A stretch of 64,000 bases of DNA from contig CANRFC010000008.1 of NCBI GenBank assembly GCA_947629795.1, forward strand, positions 1-64,000, given 5' to 3'. The position numbers were made by a program, and so were the translations under genes. Position 1 is the stretch's first letter; each line of letters starts with the position of its first letter. Source of the DNA: an uncultured Oscillospiraceae bacterium. Its GTDB lineage: Bacteria > Bacillota > Clostridia > Oscillospirales > Oscillospiraceae. Positions 9,296-16,972 of the stretch are shown piece by piece. Below the pieces are notes generated by a model. That model had not been told where the DNA came from and ran no database searches. It saw only the letters and a list, made by a program, of their open reading frames with translations.

Positions 9296-9330
9296 AGCTC
9301 CGTGCCGGTTTTCGGCACGGAGCTCTTTTC
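9296..9330 (+). terminator. Terminator of hemW overlapping the next gene's transcription start
   Basis: A 12-bp perfect stem AGCTCCGTGCCG / CGGCACGGAGCT with a five-base loop, followed by CTTTTCC. Transcripts coming from hemW would form the whole hairpin; those starting at about 9302 would lack half of the left arm. Confidence 0.65.
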
Positions 9331-9358
9331 CCCTTTCCGCCACGACATAGGAGGCACC

Positions 9359-12300
9359 ATGAAGCAATTTTTCAAGCGTTTTACCGCGGCGGCCCTGGCG
9401 CTGTCGCTGACCCTGGGTCCCTCCGCCCTGGCCTCCGAGGCCCTGGGCTGGGACCTCCACACCGCCGTCCGGGCCCTGTCCCAGGGCGCCGAGCTCACCA
9501 CCGGGTGGTTCTGGAGCGATACATACTCCGACCTGCGCACCGAGCGGTACGTGACCTACACCCCCAATGCCGCCGTGCAGCCCAGCGTGACCTACGGCGA
9601 CACGGTGCTGAAAAAGTCCACCCTGTCCACCCTGGCACGGAAGCTGGAAAATTCCGGCAAACGGGTGGTGGGGGGCACCAACGGGGACTTCTACGTGGTC
9701 TCCACCGGTCAGCCCCTGGGCCTGGTGGTCACCGACGGGATCATCCGCTCCTCCTCGTCCTATCACTACGCCGTGGGCTTCCGGGCCGACGGCACCGCCT
9801 TCATCGGCCAGCCGGGGCTGCAGATCTCGGCCACCATGCCCGACCGGCCCACAGCCCTGGCCGCCCAGGCCGAGGCTCAGGCCAAAGCAGAGGCTGAGGC
9901 CCAGGCCAAGGCGGAGGCCGCTGCCGCGGCCCAGAGCTCCCTGCCCCCCCAGGAGGGGGAGGCCGCCGCTGCCCAGCCCTCTCAGGACGTCCAGCTTCCC
10001 CCGGGAGAGGAGCCCGCGGCCCTCCCCTCCCCTGCGCCGGAGCCCCAGACAAGTCTTCCCCCCATCCCCTTGGAGGTCCATGACACCTCGGTGTGGGTCA
10101 CCGGGGGCATCAACAAGGTCCGGGCGGTACAGAGCGCCGATGGCGGCGGGCTGACCCTGCTCACCGGCGACTTCTCCGCCACCACCGAGAACACCGCCGC
10201 CGGGGTGGATGTGATCCTCTACCCCACCGGGGAGAACGAGGGCGAGACGGTGGAGCCCGGTCAGACCGGGCTGGGCCAGGCCCTGACCTATTCCAGCCAG
10301 CCCCGGATCGGCTCCCGCATCCGCTGCACCGTGGGCTATGTCACCGACGCTGCCAAGGCCAACCCCATCCCCGCCGGGGCCCTGGTGCTGACCATGAACG
10401 GCAAGGACAACGCCGCCACCCTGGCTCTGCTGCGCTCCCTTCAGCCGGGGGACCGGGTGGACATCGACATTGCCGCCGCCGACCCCGTCTGGAATGAGGT
10501 CAAGGAGGCCCTGGGAGGCATGTACCGCCTGCTCCAGAACGGGCAGGTGGGCTCCGGCCTGTCCAGCGAGCGCACCGCCCGCACCGCCATCGGCGTGAAG
10601 GCCGACGGCACCGTCCTCTTCTACACCCTGGACGGCAAGCAGGCCGGGGTGAGCGTGGGGGCCACCTTCACCCAGGTGGCCCAGCGGCTCAAGGAGCTGG
10701 GATGCGTGGACGCCATCGGCCTGGACGGCGGCGGCTCCACCATGCTGGGGGTCACCTATCCCGAGGGGAGCTCCATGCAGATCGTCAACAGTCCCTCGGA
10801 CGGAGGAGAGCGGGCGGTGTCCAATGCCATCTTCCTCACCACCGAGCTCAGGCCCACCGGAGTACCGGGGGCTCTGCGGCTCCTCCCCGGGGACGCGGTG
10901 GTGCTCGCCGGGGCCCGGGTGGGCTTCGGGGCCAATACCCTGGACACCGCCTGGTATGACATGGGGGCGGCCTCCGGGGCAAGCTATACCGCCACAGGGG
11001 CGGGGACGGTCACCGAGAACGGCTTCTTCACCGCCGGCTCCGCCGCCGGGGAGGCCGTGGTCACCGCGTCCTCCGGGGCCCTCACCGGCCAGGCCCAGAT
11101 CACCGTGGTGGACACTCCCACCGCCATCATCGTCACCAATGAGGTCACCGGGGGACGGGTGCAGGCCATCTCCCTGGAGCCTGGGGAGCAGCTCTCCATG
11201 ACCGCCTCGGCGGTGTGGAAGGGGCTGTCCCTCCTGTCCCAGGACACCTGCTACACCTGGGCCTGCGACCCCTCTGTGGGCACGGTGAGCGCCGACGGCA
11301 CCTTCACCGCCGGGCCTGACCGCTCCAGCGGCAGTCTCACCGTAACCGCCGGGGGAAAGACCGTGACCATCCCGGTGAATGTGGCGGGGCACGTGCTGAC
11401 CCTGGAGGACTTTGAGACCCAGGGCTCCTTCGCCGCCGGGGAGGGCGCCCAGGTGGAGGCGGAGACCACCCTGACCCACGTCCACAACGGGCGGCAGAGC
11501 CTGCGGGTGACCTACACCGCCCCCGCCAGGCTCTCTGCCCAGCTCTCCATCCCCGCCACCGAGCGGTATCTGGGGCTGTGGGTGTACGGGGACGGCTCGG
11601 GGAACACCCTCACCGCCCTCATCTCCACGGCAGAGGGAGAGCAGGTGGTGCCCCTGGCCGCCCTGAACTTCACCGGCTGGAAGCACCTCCTGGCCGCCCT
11701 GCCCCAGGGGGCCACGACCCTCACCGGGCTGGAGGTCCGGGGGAGCCAGAGCGGTGAGCTCTGGCTGGACCAGCTCACCACCGCCAACGAGGCGGTGGAG
11801 GACTTCACTGCCCCCACCATCGACCTGGAGGTCCTGGGCACCAAGCTCACCGCCACGGTGAGCGATGACATCGACCGCACCCTCCCCTCCTCCGCCGTGA
11901 AGCTCTTCTACGACGGGGTGGAACTGACGGGGACCTGGAAGGAGAGCACCGGGACCCTCTCGGCCAACCTCCCCGCCCCCGGAGCTCAGGCCCACCGGGT
12001 GAGCGTCCAGGCCGTGGACCAGAGCGGCAACGTGGGCCGGGCCTCCCGGACTGTGGGAGAGGGCCAGACCGGGCTCTTCGCCGACATGACCGACCACTGG
12101 GCGGCTCCCTACGCCGGCTATCTCTATGACCAGGGAGTCACCAAGGGAGTCTCCGCCGGGGATATCCTCTGGTTCCAGCCGGACAGCAATATCACCCGGG
12201 CGGAGTTCTTCACCATGGCCGCCCGGTGGCTGGGGCTGGATCTGGAGAGCGCCGGAGAGGGGGACCTGCCCTTCGCCGACGCCGCCGAGATCCCCGCCTG

Positions 12301-12622
12301 GGCCCTTCCCGCGGTGCGGGCCATGGCGGCGGCAGGCTACCTCCAGGGGAGCCTGGAGGGGGACCGGCTCTATGCCCATCCCAACGCCACCATCACCCGG
12401 GCCGAGGCCATGACCGTCCTGGGCCGTACCCAGGTGCGGGGCTTCCACGAGGCTGACCTGGCCGCCTTCTCCGACGGCGGGACCGTCCCCGCCTGGGCAG
12501 CGGAGTACGTGGGCAGCCTGGTGGGCCAGGGCGTGGTCAACGGCTTTGACGACGGCACCGTCCGGCCCTTTGCCCAGATGACCCGGGGGCAGGCGGCCAA
12601 GGTGCTGTATACCCTGCGGTAA
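9359..12622 (+). CDS. Exported NAGPA-domain (phosphodiester glycosidase) protein with three SLH repeats
   Basis: 1087 residues; ATG 9359 is set by a perfect AGGAGG four bases upstream. Residues 1-26 form a signal peptide. The NAGPA-type domain (roughly 90-505) has VVGGTNGDFY, TAIGVKADGTVLFYTLDG and the hallmark IGLDGGGSTML; family members cleave GlcNAc-type phosphodiesters, a plausible cell-wall or exopolysaccharide activity. An Ala/Glu/Pro-rich tract (about 163-245) is inserted within this domain. After it come a bacterial Ig-like segment (about 505-590), a further beta-rich domain, a carbohydrate-binding-like jelly-roll region (about 680-810), and three SLH repeats (about 905-1085: FADMTDHWA, FADAAEIPAWA, FSDGGTVPAWA) that would bind pyruvylated secondary wall polymer. 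Monocistronic. Confidence 0.88.
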   Translation: MKQFFKRFTAAALALSLTLGPSALASEALGWDLHTAVRALSQGAELTTGWFWSDTYSDLRTERYVTYTPNAAVQPSVTYGDTVLKKSTLSTLARKLENSGKRVVGGTNGDFYVVSTGQPLGLVVTDGIIRSSSSYHYAVGFRADGTAFIGQPGLQISATMPDRPTALAAQAEAQAKAEAEAQAKAEAAAAAQSSLPPQEGEAAAAQPSQDVQLPPGEEPAALPSPAPEPQTSLPPIPLEVHDTSVWVTGGINKVRAVQSADGGGLTLLTGDFSATTENTAAGVDVILYPTGENEGETVEPGQTGLGQALTYSSQPRIGSRIRCTVGYVTDAAKANPIPAGALVLTMNGKDNAATLALLRSLQPGDRVDIDIAAADPVWNEVKEALGGMYRLLQNGQVGSGLSSERTARTAIGVKADGTVLFYTLDGKQAGVSVGATFTQVAQRLKELGCVDAIGLDGGGSTMLGVTYPEGSSMQIVNSPSDGGERAVSNAIFLTTELRPTGVPGALRLLPGDAVVLAGARVGFGANTLDTAWYDMGAASGASYTATGAGTVTENGFFTAGSAAGEAVVTASSGALTGQAQITVVDTPTAIIVTNEVTGGRVQAISLEPGEQLSMTASAVWKGLSLLSQDTCYTWACDPSVGTVSADGTFTAGPDRSSGSLTVTAGGKTVTIPVNVAGHVLTLEDFETQGSFAAGEGAQVEAETTLTHVHNGRQSLRVTYTAPARLSAQLSIPATERYLGLWVYGDGSGNTLTALISTAEGEQVVPLAALNFTGWKHLLAALPQGATTLTGLEVRGSQSGELWLDQLTTANEAVEDFTAPTIDLEVLGTKLTATVSDDIDRTLPSSAVKLFYDGVELTGTWKESTGTLSANLPAPGAQAHRVSVQAVDQSGNVGRASRTVGEGQTGLFADMTDHWAAPYAGYLYDQGVTKGVSAGDILWFQPDSNITRAEFFTMAARWLGLDLESAGEGDLPFADAAEIPAWALPAVRAMAAAGYLQGSLEGDRLYAHPNATITRAEAMTVLGRTQVRGFHEADLAAFSDGGTVPAWAAEYVGSLVGQGVVNGFDDGTVRPFAQMTRGQAAKVLYTLR

Positions 12623-12629
12623 AACAAGT

Positions 12630-12665
12630 CCCCCGGCACAAGGCCCGAAGGGCCCATGCCGGGGG
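12630..12665. terminator. Bidirectional terminator between convergent genes
   Basis: CCCCCGGCA and TGCCGGGGG pair around a loop that itself can pair (GGCCC/GGGCC). The plus strand continues ATCTTTCTGCTCTTTT and the minus strand GACTTGTTTT, so it serves both the SLH gene and the sugar-acid operon. Confidence 0.75.
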
Positions 12666-12684
12666 ATCTTTCTGCTCTTTTCCG

Positions 12685-14391
12685 CTATTTCAGCTTCTCC
12701 ACGTCGATGACGGCGCCGGTGGAGGCCGAGGTGACCATGGCGGCGTACTTGGCCAGGGCGGGCTTGCGGGGCTTGCGGAGGGGCTCCCACCCCTCCCTGC
12801 GCCGCTCCAGCTCCTGGGGGGACACCTTCCACTCCAGGCGGCGGTTCGTAATGTCGATCTCGATCTCGTCCCCGTCCCGGACGAAGGCGATGGGCCCGCC
12901 CGCCGCGGCCTCGGGGGAGATGTGGCCCACACAGGGACCGTGGGTGGCGCCGGAGAAGCGCCCGTCGGTGACCAGGGCCACGTCCTCGTCCATCCCCCGA
13001 CCCATAATGAGGGCGGTAGTGGAGAGCATCTCCCGCATGCCGGGGCCGCCCTTGGGGCCCTCGTAGCGGATGACGATGACGGTGCCCTTCCCGATGCTCC
13101 CGGCGCTGACGGCGGCGTCGGCCTCCTCCATGGAGTCAAACACCCGGGCCTTGCCGGTGAAGTGGTACATGGACTCCTTCACCCCGGACTGCTTCACCAC
13201 CGCCCCCTCGGGGGCCAGGGAGCCCGAGAGGATGGCGATGCCGCCCTCGCTCTTCTGGGGCTTTTCCAGGGTGCGGAGCACGTCGCCGGGGACGGGGACC
13301 ACGTCCTTCAGCAGCTCTCCCAGGGGCTTTCCCGTCACCGTCATGGAGGTGGTGCACAATTCCCTCTCGATGGTCTTGAGCACCGCGGGGATGCCTCCCG
13401 CGGCGTCCAGAGAGACGATGGGGTACTTCCCCGAGGGCTGGAGGTTGCAGAGGAAGGGCACCCGGCGGCTGATGCGGTCGAAGTCGGCCAGGGTGAGCTC
13501 CACCCCGGCCTCGTGGGCGATGGCCATGAGGTGGAGGACCAGGTTGGTGGACGAGCCGGTGGCCATGGCCCCGGCCACGCCGTTGAGCATGGTCTCCCGG
13601 GTGAGGATCTGCCGGGGGGTGATGCCCTTGCGGAGCAGGTCCATCACCGCCCGGCCGCTGGCCTTGGCGATGCGCTTGCGCTCGTTGGACACGGCGGGGG
13701 CGGTGCCCGCCCCGGGAAGGGAGAGGCCCAGCACCTCGGTGAGCATGCACATGGAGTTGGCGGTGCCCAGGTGGGCGCAGCTCCCCACAGTGGGGAGGGC
13801 AGCGCGCTCGGCGGCCTTCATCTCCTCCACGGTGACCGCTCCGGTCTCCACCCGGCCGGGGTACTCCCGCAGCTCGCTGGAGCAGAACAGGGGGTTGCCC
13901 CCCACGTTCCCCGGCAGCATGGGCCCGCCGGGGACGATGACCGCGGGGATATCCAATCTCGCGGCGGCCATGATCATGCCGGGGATGATCTTGTCGCACC
14001 CCGGCAGGAGGACCATGGCGTCAAAGTGGTGGGCCTCCACCACCATCTCGATGGAGTCGGCGATGAGGTCCCGGCTGGCCAGGGGGTAGCACATCCCCTT
14101 GTGGCCCTGGCACAGGCCGTCGCAGATGGCGATGGTCTCGCTGCGCCGGGGCACGCCGCCGGCCTCCAGGACCCCCTGGCACACCCGCTCGGCCAGATCC
14201 CGGAGGTGGGTGTGGCCGGGGACCATCTCGCTGAAGGAGCCGATGACCGCCACAAAGGGCTTTTTCAGGTCCTCCTCGTCCATGCCGGTGGCGTAGAGCA
14301 GAGCCCGCTGGCCCGAGCGGCCCAGGCCGTTGGTGAGGGTGGCGCTGCGGTATTTGGGGTCCTTGAGTTCAAATTCCTTTTCAAGATCCAT
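12685..14391 (-). CDS. IlvD/Edd family dehydratase (dihydroxy-acid or sugar-acid dehydratase)
   Basis: 568 residues, full family length. Iron-sulfur and Mg binding motifs are present: ICDGLCQGHKGMCYPLASRD, LLPGCDKIIPGM and SCAHLGTANSM, and the C-terminal GRFSGATHGPCVGHI. The family includes dihydroxy-acid dehydratase of branched-chain amino acid synthesis and dehydratases for gluconate, arabinonate and related acids. Because it is third in an operon with glucarate dehydratase and no other ilv gene is near, I favour a sugar-acid substrate, but IlvD cannot be excluded. Start ATG follows AGGGGAGC. The gap to the hydrolase gene is 55 bp. Confidence 0.85.
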   Translation of the reverse strand: MDLEKEFELKDPKYRSATLTNGLGRSGQRALLYATGMDEEDLKKPFVAVIGSFSEMVPGHTHLRDLAERVCQGVLEAGGVPRRSETIAICDGLCQGHKGMCYPLASRDLIADSIEMVVEAHHFDAMVLLPGCDKIIPGMIMAAARLDIPAVIVPGGPMLPGNVGGNPLFCSSELREYPGRVETGAVTVEEMKAAERAALPTVGSCAHLGTANSMCMLTEVLGLSLPGAGTAPAVSNERKRIAKASGRAVMDLLRKGITPRQILTRETMLNGVAGAMATGSSTNLVLHLMAIAHEAGVELTLADFDRISRRVPFLCNLQPSGKYPIVSLDAAGGIPAVLKTIERELCTTSMTVTGKPLGELLKDVVPVPGDVLRTLEKPQKSEGGIAILSGSLAPEGAVVKQSGVKESMYHFTGKARVFDSMEEADAAVSAGSIGKGTVIVIRYEGPKGGPGMREMLSTTALIMGRGMDEDVALVTDGRFSGATHGPCVGHISPEAAAGGPIAFVRDGDEIEIDITNRRLEWKVSPQELERRREGWEPLRKPRKPALAKYAAMVTSASTGAVIDVEKLK

Positions 14392-14446
14392 TTGGAAGCT
14401 CCCCTTCGTTTCCGATCTGTTTTCGAAAATCGGGCGCGCCCCTGTC

Positions 14447-15355
14447 TCAGAGGGAGGCGCCCTTCAGCATCCGCAGGATGAAATCCTGTCCCTCCTGCCA
14501 GTCGTCCAGCAGGCGGATGGTAAAGGCGTGGTGGCTCTCCGGGAAGAGCCGCTGGGTCACCTCCACCCCCGCGTCCACCATCCGCCGGGCAAGGGGGGCA
14601 TTGATCCGGGTGAAGGGACAGTGCCCGGCGTGGAGGAAGGCCGTGGGGGGAAGGCCCCGGAGCCACTCATCGGGAGCGAGCACCGGGGAGAGCTCCGGGG
14701 AGCTGAGCAGGCTCTCGTCCCCGCCGCAGTAGAACTCGGACAGGGCCAGGCACCGTTCCCGGCTGAGGAAGTTCCCCGGGGTCTCGGGAGCGTCGGGCTC
14801 GTTGCGGCTGTCGCTGGCGGCGTAGTCCAGGACCTGCATGCACACCCGGAACTCCCCGGTCCGGGCGGCCCGCATGGTCACCGCCTCCACCAGGGCGCCG
14901 CCGGCGCTGTGCCCGCCCATGGACACCCGCTTGGGGTCCGCCCCCCAGCCTTCGCACTGGGAGAAGACCCACTTCATCACGGCCCAGCTCTGCTCCAGGG
15001 CCGCCGGGAAGGGGTGCTGGTCGGAGTGGGCGTAGTCCACATCCACCACGATGCCCCGGAGCTCGGCGGCAAGCCGGGCGCAGTAGCGGTCATCGTCGGC
15101 ATTCTGGGGGAAGATGAACCCGCCGCCGTGGAAATTCACGTGGACGGGGCAGTTTTCCGCCCTGTCCTTCGCGGTGGTGATGTAACACGTCACCGGCACC
15201 GGGGCCTCCACCGTCACGCTCCGGCGGGTGACCCGGTCCTGAAAGTCCAGGTACCACTGGGGCAGCTTCATGTCCTTCTTCCACGCCTCCCGGTGGCCGC
15301 CGGTGCGATCCAGGACGGCGTAGAGCTCTTCCTTCCGCTTTTCAGTCAGTGCCAT
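14447..15355 (-). CDS. Alpha/beta hydrolase, hormone-sensitive-lipase-like family
   Basis: 302 residues. Seen: oxyanion motif NFHGGGF (about 75-81), nucleophile GGHSAGG (about 148-154) and the C-terminal histidine in ESHHAFT. The position that normally carries the catalytic acid (xYDPL in relatives) reads HCPF, so the usual aspartate appears to be cysteine. It sits 13 bp downstream of gudD and upstream of an IlvD/Edd dehydratase, so it may hydrolyse an ester or lactone of the same sugar acid; this is inference. Expected to be cytoplasmic, as no signal peptide is seen. Confidence 0.85.
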   Translation of the reverse strand: MALTEKRKEELYAVLDRTGGHREAWKKDMKLPQWYLDFQDRVTRRSVTVEAPVPVTCYITTAKDRAENCPVHVNFHGGGFIFPQNADDDRYCARLAAELRGIVVDVDYAHSDQHPFPAALEQSWAVMKWVFSQCEGWGADPKRVSMGGHSAGGALVEAVTMRAARTGEFRVCMQVLDYAASDSRNEPDAPETPGNFLSRERCLALSEFYCGGDESLLSSPELSPVLAPDEWLRGLPPTAFLHAGHCPFTRINAPLARRMVDAGVEVTQRLFPESHHAFTIRLLDDWQEGQDFILRMLKGASL

Positions 15356-15368
15356 CTTCTCTCTCCTC

Positions 15369-16718
15369 TCACCGCACCAGACAGGGCTTCTTGTGGTCGT
15401 AGACCCAGCCGGGGATCAGATACTGCATGGCCTTGGCGTCGTCCCGGTCGTGGGTGGGCAGCTTGTTGTACAGGGCGTTGGCCGCCATCACCCGGTCCAT
15501 GTTCAGATGGACTCCCAGGCCGGGGCCCTGGGGCACCTGGAGCTTGCCGTTCACGATCTGAGGGGCGTCCTCCAGGAGGTTCTGGCCGTCCTGCCAGATC
15601 CAGTGGGTGTCCAGGGGGGCGGGCTCGCCCACGGCGGCGGAGCCCACCTGGGCGAAGGCGGCCAGGGTGATGTCAAAGTGGTTGTTGGAGTGGATGCCCC
15701 AGGTCAGGCCCCAGGAGTCCAGGAGCTGGGACATGCGCACCGCCCCGTCAAAGCCCCAGAAGTGGGGGTCGGCCAGGATGATGTCGCAGGCGTTGAGGCT
15801 CACGGTGTGGTAGAACTGCCGCCAGTCGGTGGCGATCATGTTGGTGGCCACCTGGAACTGGGTGGCGTTCTTGAACTCCCGCATGATCTCCCGGCTGGAG
15901 TACCCCGCCTCGGGCCCGCAGGGGTCCTCCACGTAGGTGATGACATCGTGCATGTCTTTGCACAGCTCGATGGCCTCGGCCAGGCTCCAGGCCCCGTTGG
16001 GGTCGATGTTGATGCGGGCGTCGGGGAAGGCTCTCTTCAGGGCCCGGAGGGCCTCCATCTCCTCCTCCCCCCGGAGCACGCCCCCCTTGAGCTTGAAGTT
16101 GCGGAAGCCGTACTTCTCCGAGAGGGCCTGGGCCTCCTCCACCACCCGCCCGGGGGTGAGGATCTCCTGCCGGCGCAGGCGGAACCAGGGGTCGGCGCTG
16201 TCCGACTCGTCCAGGTACTCCATCTCCCCGGCGGGGACCTTGCCCTTGTCGGAGACGTAGAAGAGGTAGCCCAGGACCTCCACCTCATCCCGCTGTCTCC
16301 CCTCCCCCAGCAGCTCGCCCATGGGGACCCCCAGGAACTGGCCCAGCAGGTCCAGCAGGGCGCACTCGATGGCCCACTCGCTCTTTACCACGAACTTGAG
16401 CTTGGAGATGTCCAGGGTCTGGATGCCCCCGCCGTCGTCCCCGGCGCCGGGGCGGGAGATGCGGTGGATGTCCTGGAGGATATGGCGGTACTCTGCCGCG
16501 CTCCGGCCCTCCACCAGAGGTCTCACGGCGTTGAGGCACTGGCAGGTGTAGTCCCCGCCGTGGATCTCGCCGATGCCGGTGTGGCCGGCGCTGTCCTTCA
16601 AGATCACCAGGTTCCGGGTGAAACAGGGGGCGTGGGCCCCGGAGAGGGTCATGAGCATGCTGTCATAGCCCGCCACGGGGATGACTTTCATTTCAGTGAT
16701 CACGGGGGTCGCAGACAT
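15369..16718 (-). CDS. gudD: Glucarate dehydratase (enolase superfamily)
   Basis: 449 residues, matching GudD length. It dehydrates D-glucarate (often also L-idarate) to 5-keto-4-deoxyglucarate. All superfamily residues are visible: the base lysines in FKLKGG, metal ligands in NIDPNGAW (Asp), YVEDPCG (Glu) and VATNM (Asn), plus the ADPHFWG aspartate and the histidine of GIHSNNH. First gene of a three-gene minus-strand operon. The ATG has AAGGAG eight bases upstream. A promoter with an embedded palindrome lies directly upstream, suggesting substrate-responsive repression. Confidence 0.93.
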   Translation of the reverse strand: MSATPVITEMKVIPVAGYDSMLMTLSGAHAPCFTRNLVILKDSAGHTGIGEIHGGDYTCQCLNAVRPLVEGRSAAEYRHILQDIHRISRPGAGDDGGGIQTLDISKLKFVVKSEWAIECALLDLLGQFLGVPMGELLGEGRQRDEVEVLGYLFYVSDKGKVPAGEMEYLDESDSADPWFRLRRQEILTPGRVVEEAQALSEKYGFRNFKLKGGVLRGEEEMEALRALKRAFPDARINIDPNGAWSLAEAIELCKDMHDVITYVEDPCGPEAGYSSREIMREFKNATQFQVATNMIATDWRQFYHTVSLNACDIILADPHFWGFDGAVRMSQLLDSWGLTWGIHSNNHFDITLAAFAQVGSAAVGEPAPLDTHWIWQDGQNLLEDAPQIVNGKLQVPQGPGLGVHLNMDRVMAANALYNKLPTHDRDDAKAMQYLIPGWVYDHKKPCLVR

Positions 16719-16748
16719 AGTACCACTCCTTGTCCCATAGTTGTCCTC

Positions 16749-16777
16749 AGTTTAACAAAACGGCCGTTGGTTTGCAA
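16749..16777 (-). promoter_or_regulatory. Candidate gudD promoter with palindromic operator in the spacer
   Basis: Minus strand TTGCAA (16777-16772), 17-base spacer, TAAACT (16754-16749). The perfect palindrome AACGGCCGTT (16759-16768) fills the middle of the spacer, where a bound repressor would block RNA polymerase. Confidence 0.4.
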
Positions 16778-16838
16778 TGCGCAGAATGGCCGAATCCCCC
16801 CGCAGGTTTTTATTCACCCCGTTTAAATCGCAGGATTT

Positions 16839-16873
16839 GAAAGATTTCATTTCAGGCTGTTTCAAAATCTTTC
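16839..16873. promoter_or_regulatory. 9-bp inverted repeat in the gudD/MATE intergenic region
   Basis: GAAAGATTT and AAATCTTTC are separated by 17 bases in an AT-rich stretch. It could be a regulator site for either divergent gene; nothing else supports a function. The rest of the 254-bp intergenic region holds only the two promoters. Confidence 0.3.
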
Positions 16874-16907
16874 TCCCTTTTTTCGGTAAATTTTTTTGTC
16901 GGAACCG

Positions 16908-16936
16908 TTGCCTTTTTCTCTGATCCCGCCTATAAT
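16908..16936 (+). promoter_or_regulatory. Promoter of the second MATE gene
   Basis: TTGCCT (16908-16913), 17-base spacer, perfect TATAAT (16931-16936). Confidence 0.7.
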
Positions 16937-16972
16937 CTATATCAAGAGAAATCAAAAGAAAGGCTGAGGCCC

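Noticed and set aside
8009-12832. Very long open frame (about 1600 codons) on the minus strand opposite hemW and the SLH gene
   Set aside because: It is antisense to two genes with clear motifs; its translation is Gly/His/Pro/Arg-rich and low in complexity, as expected from reversed high-GC codons.
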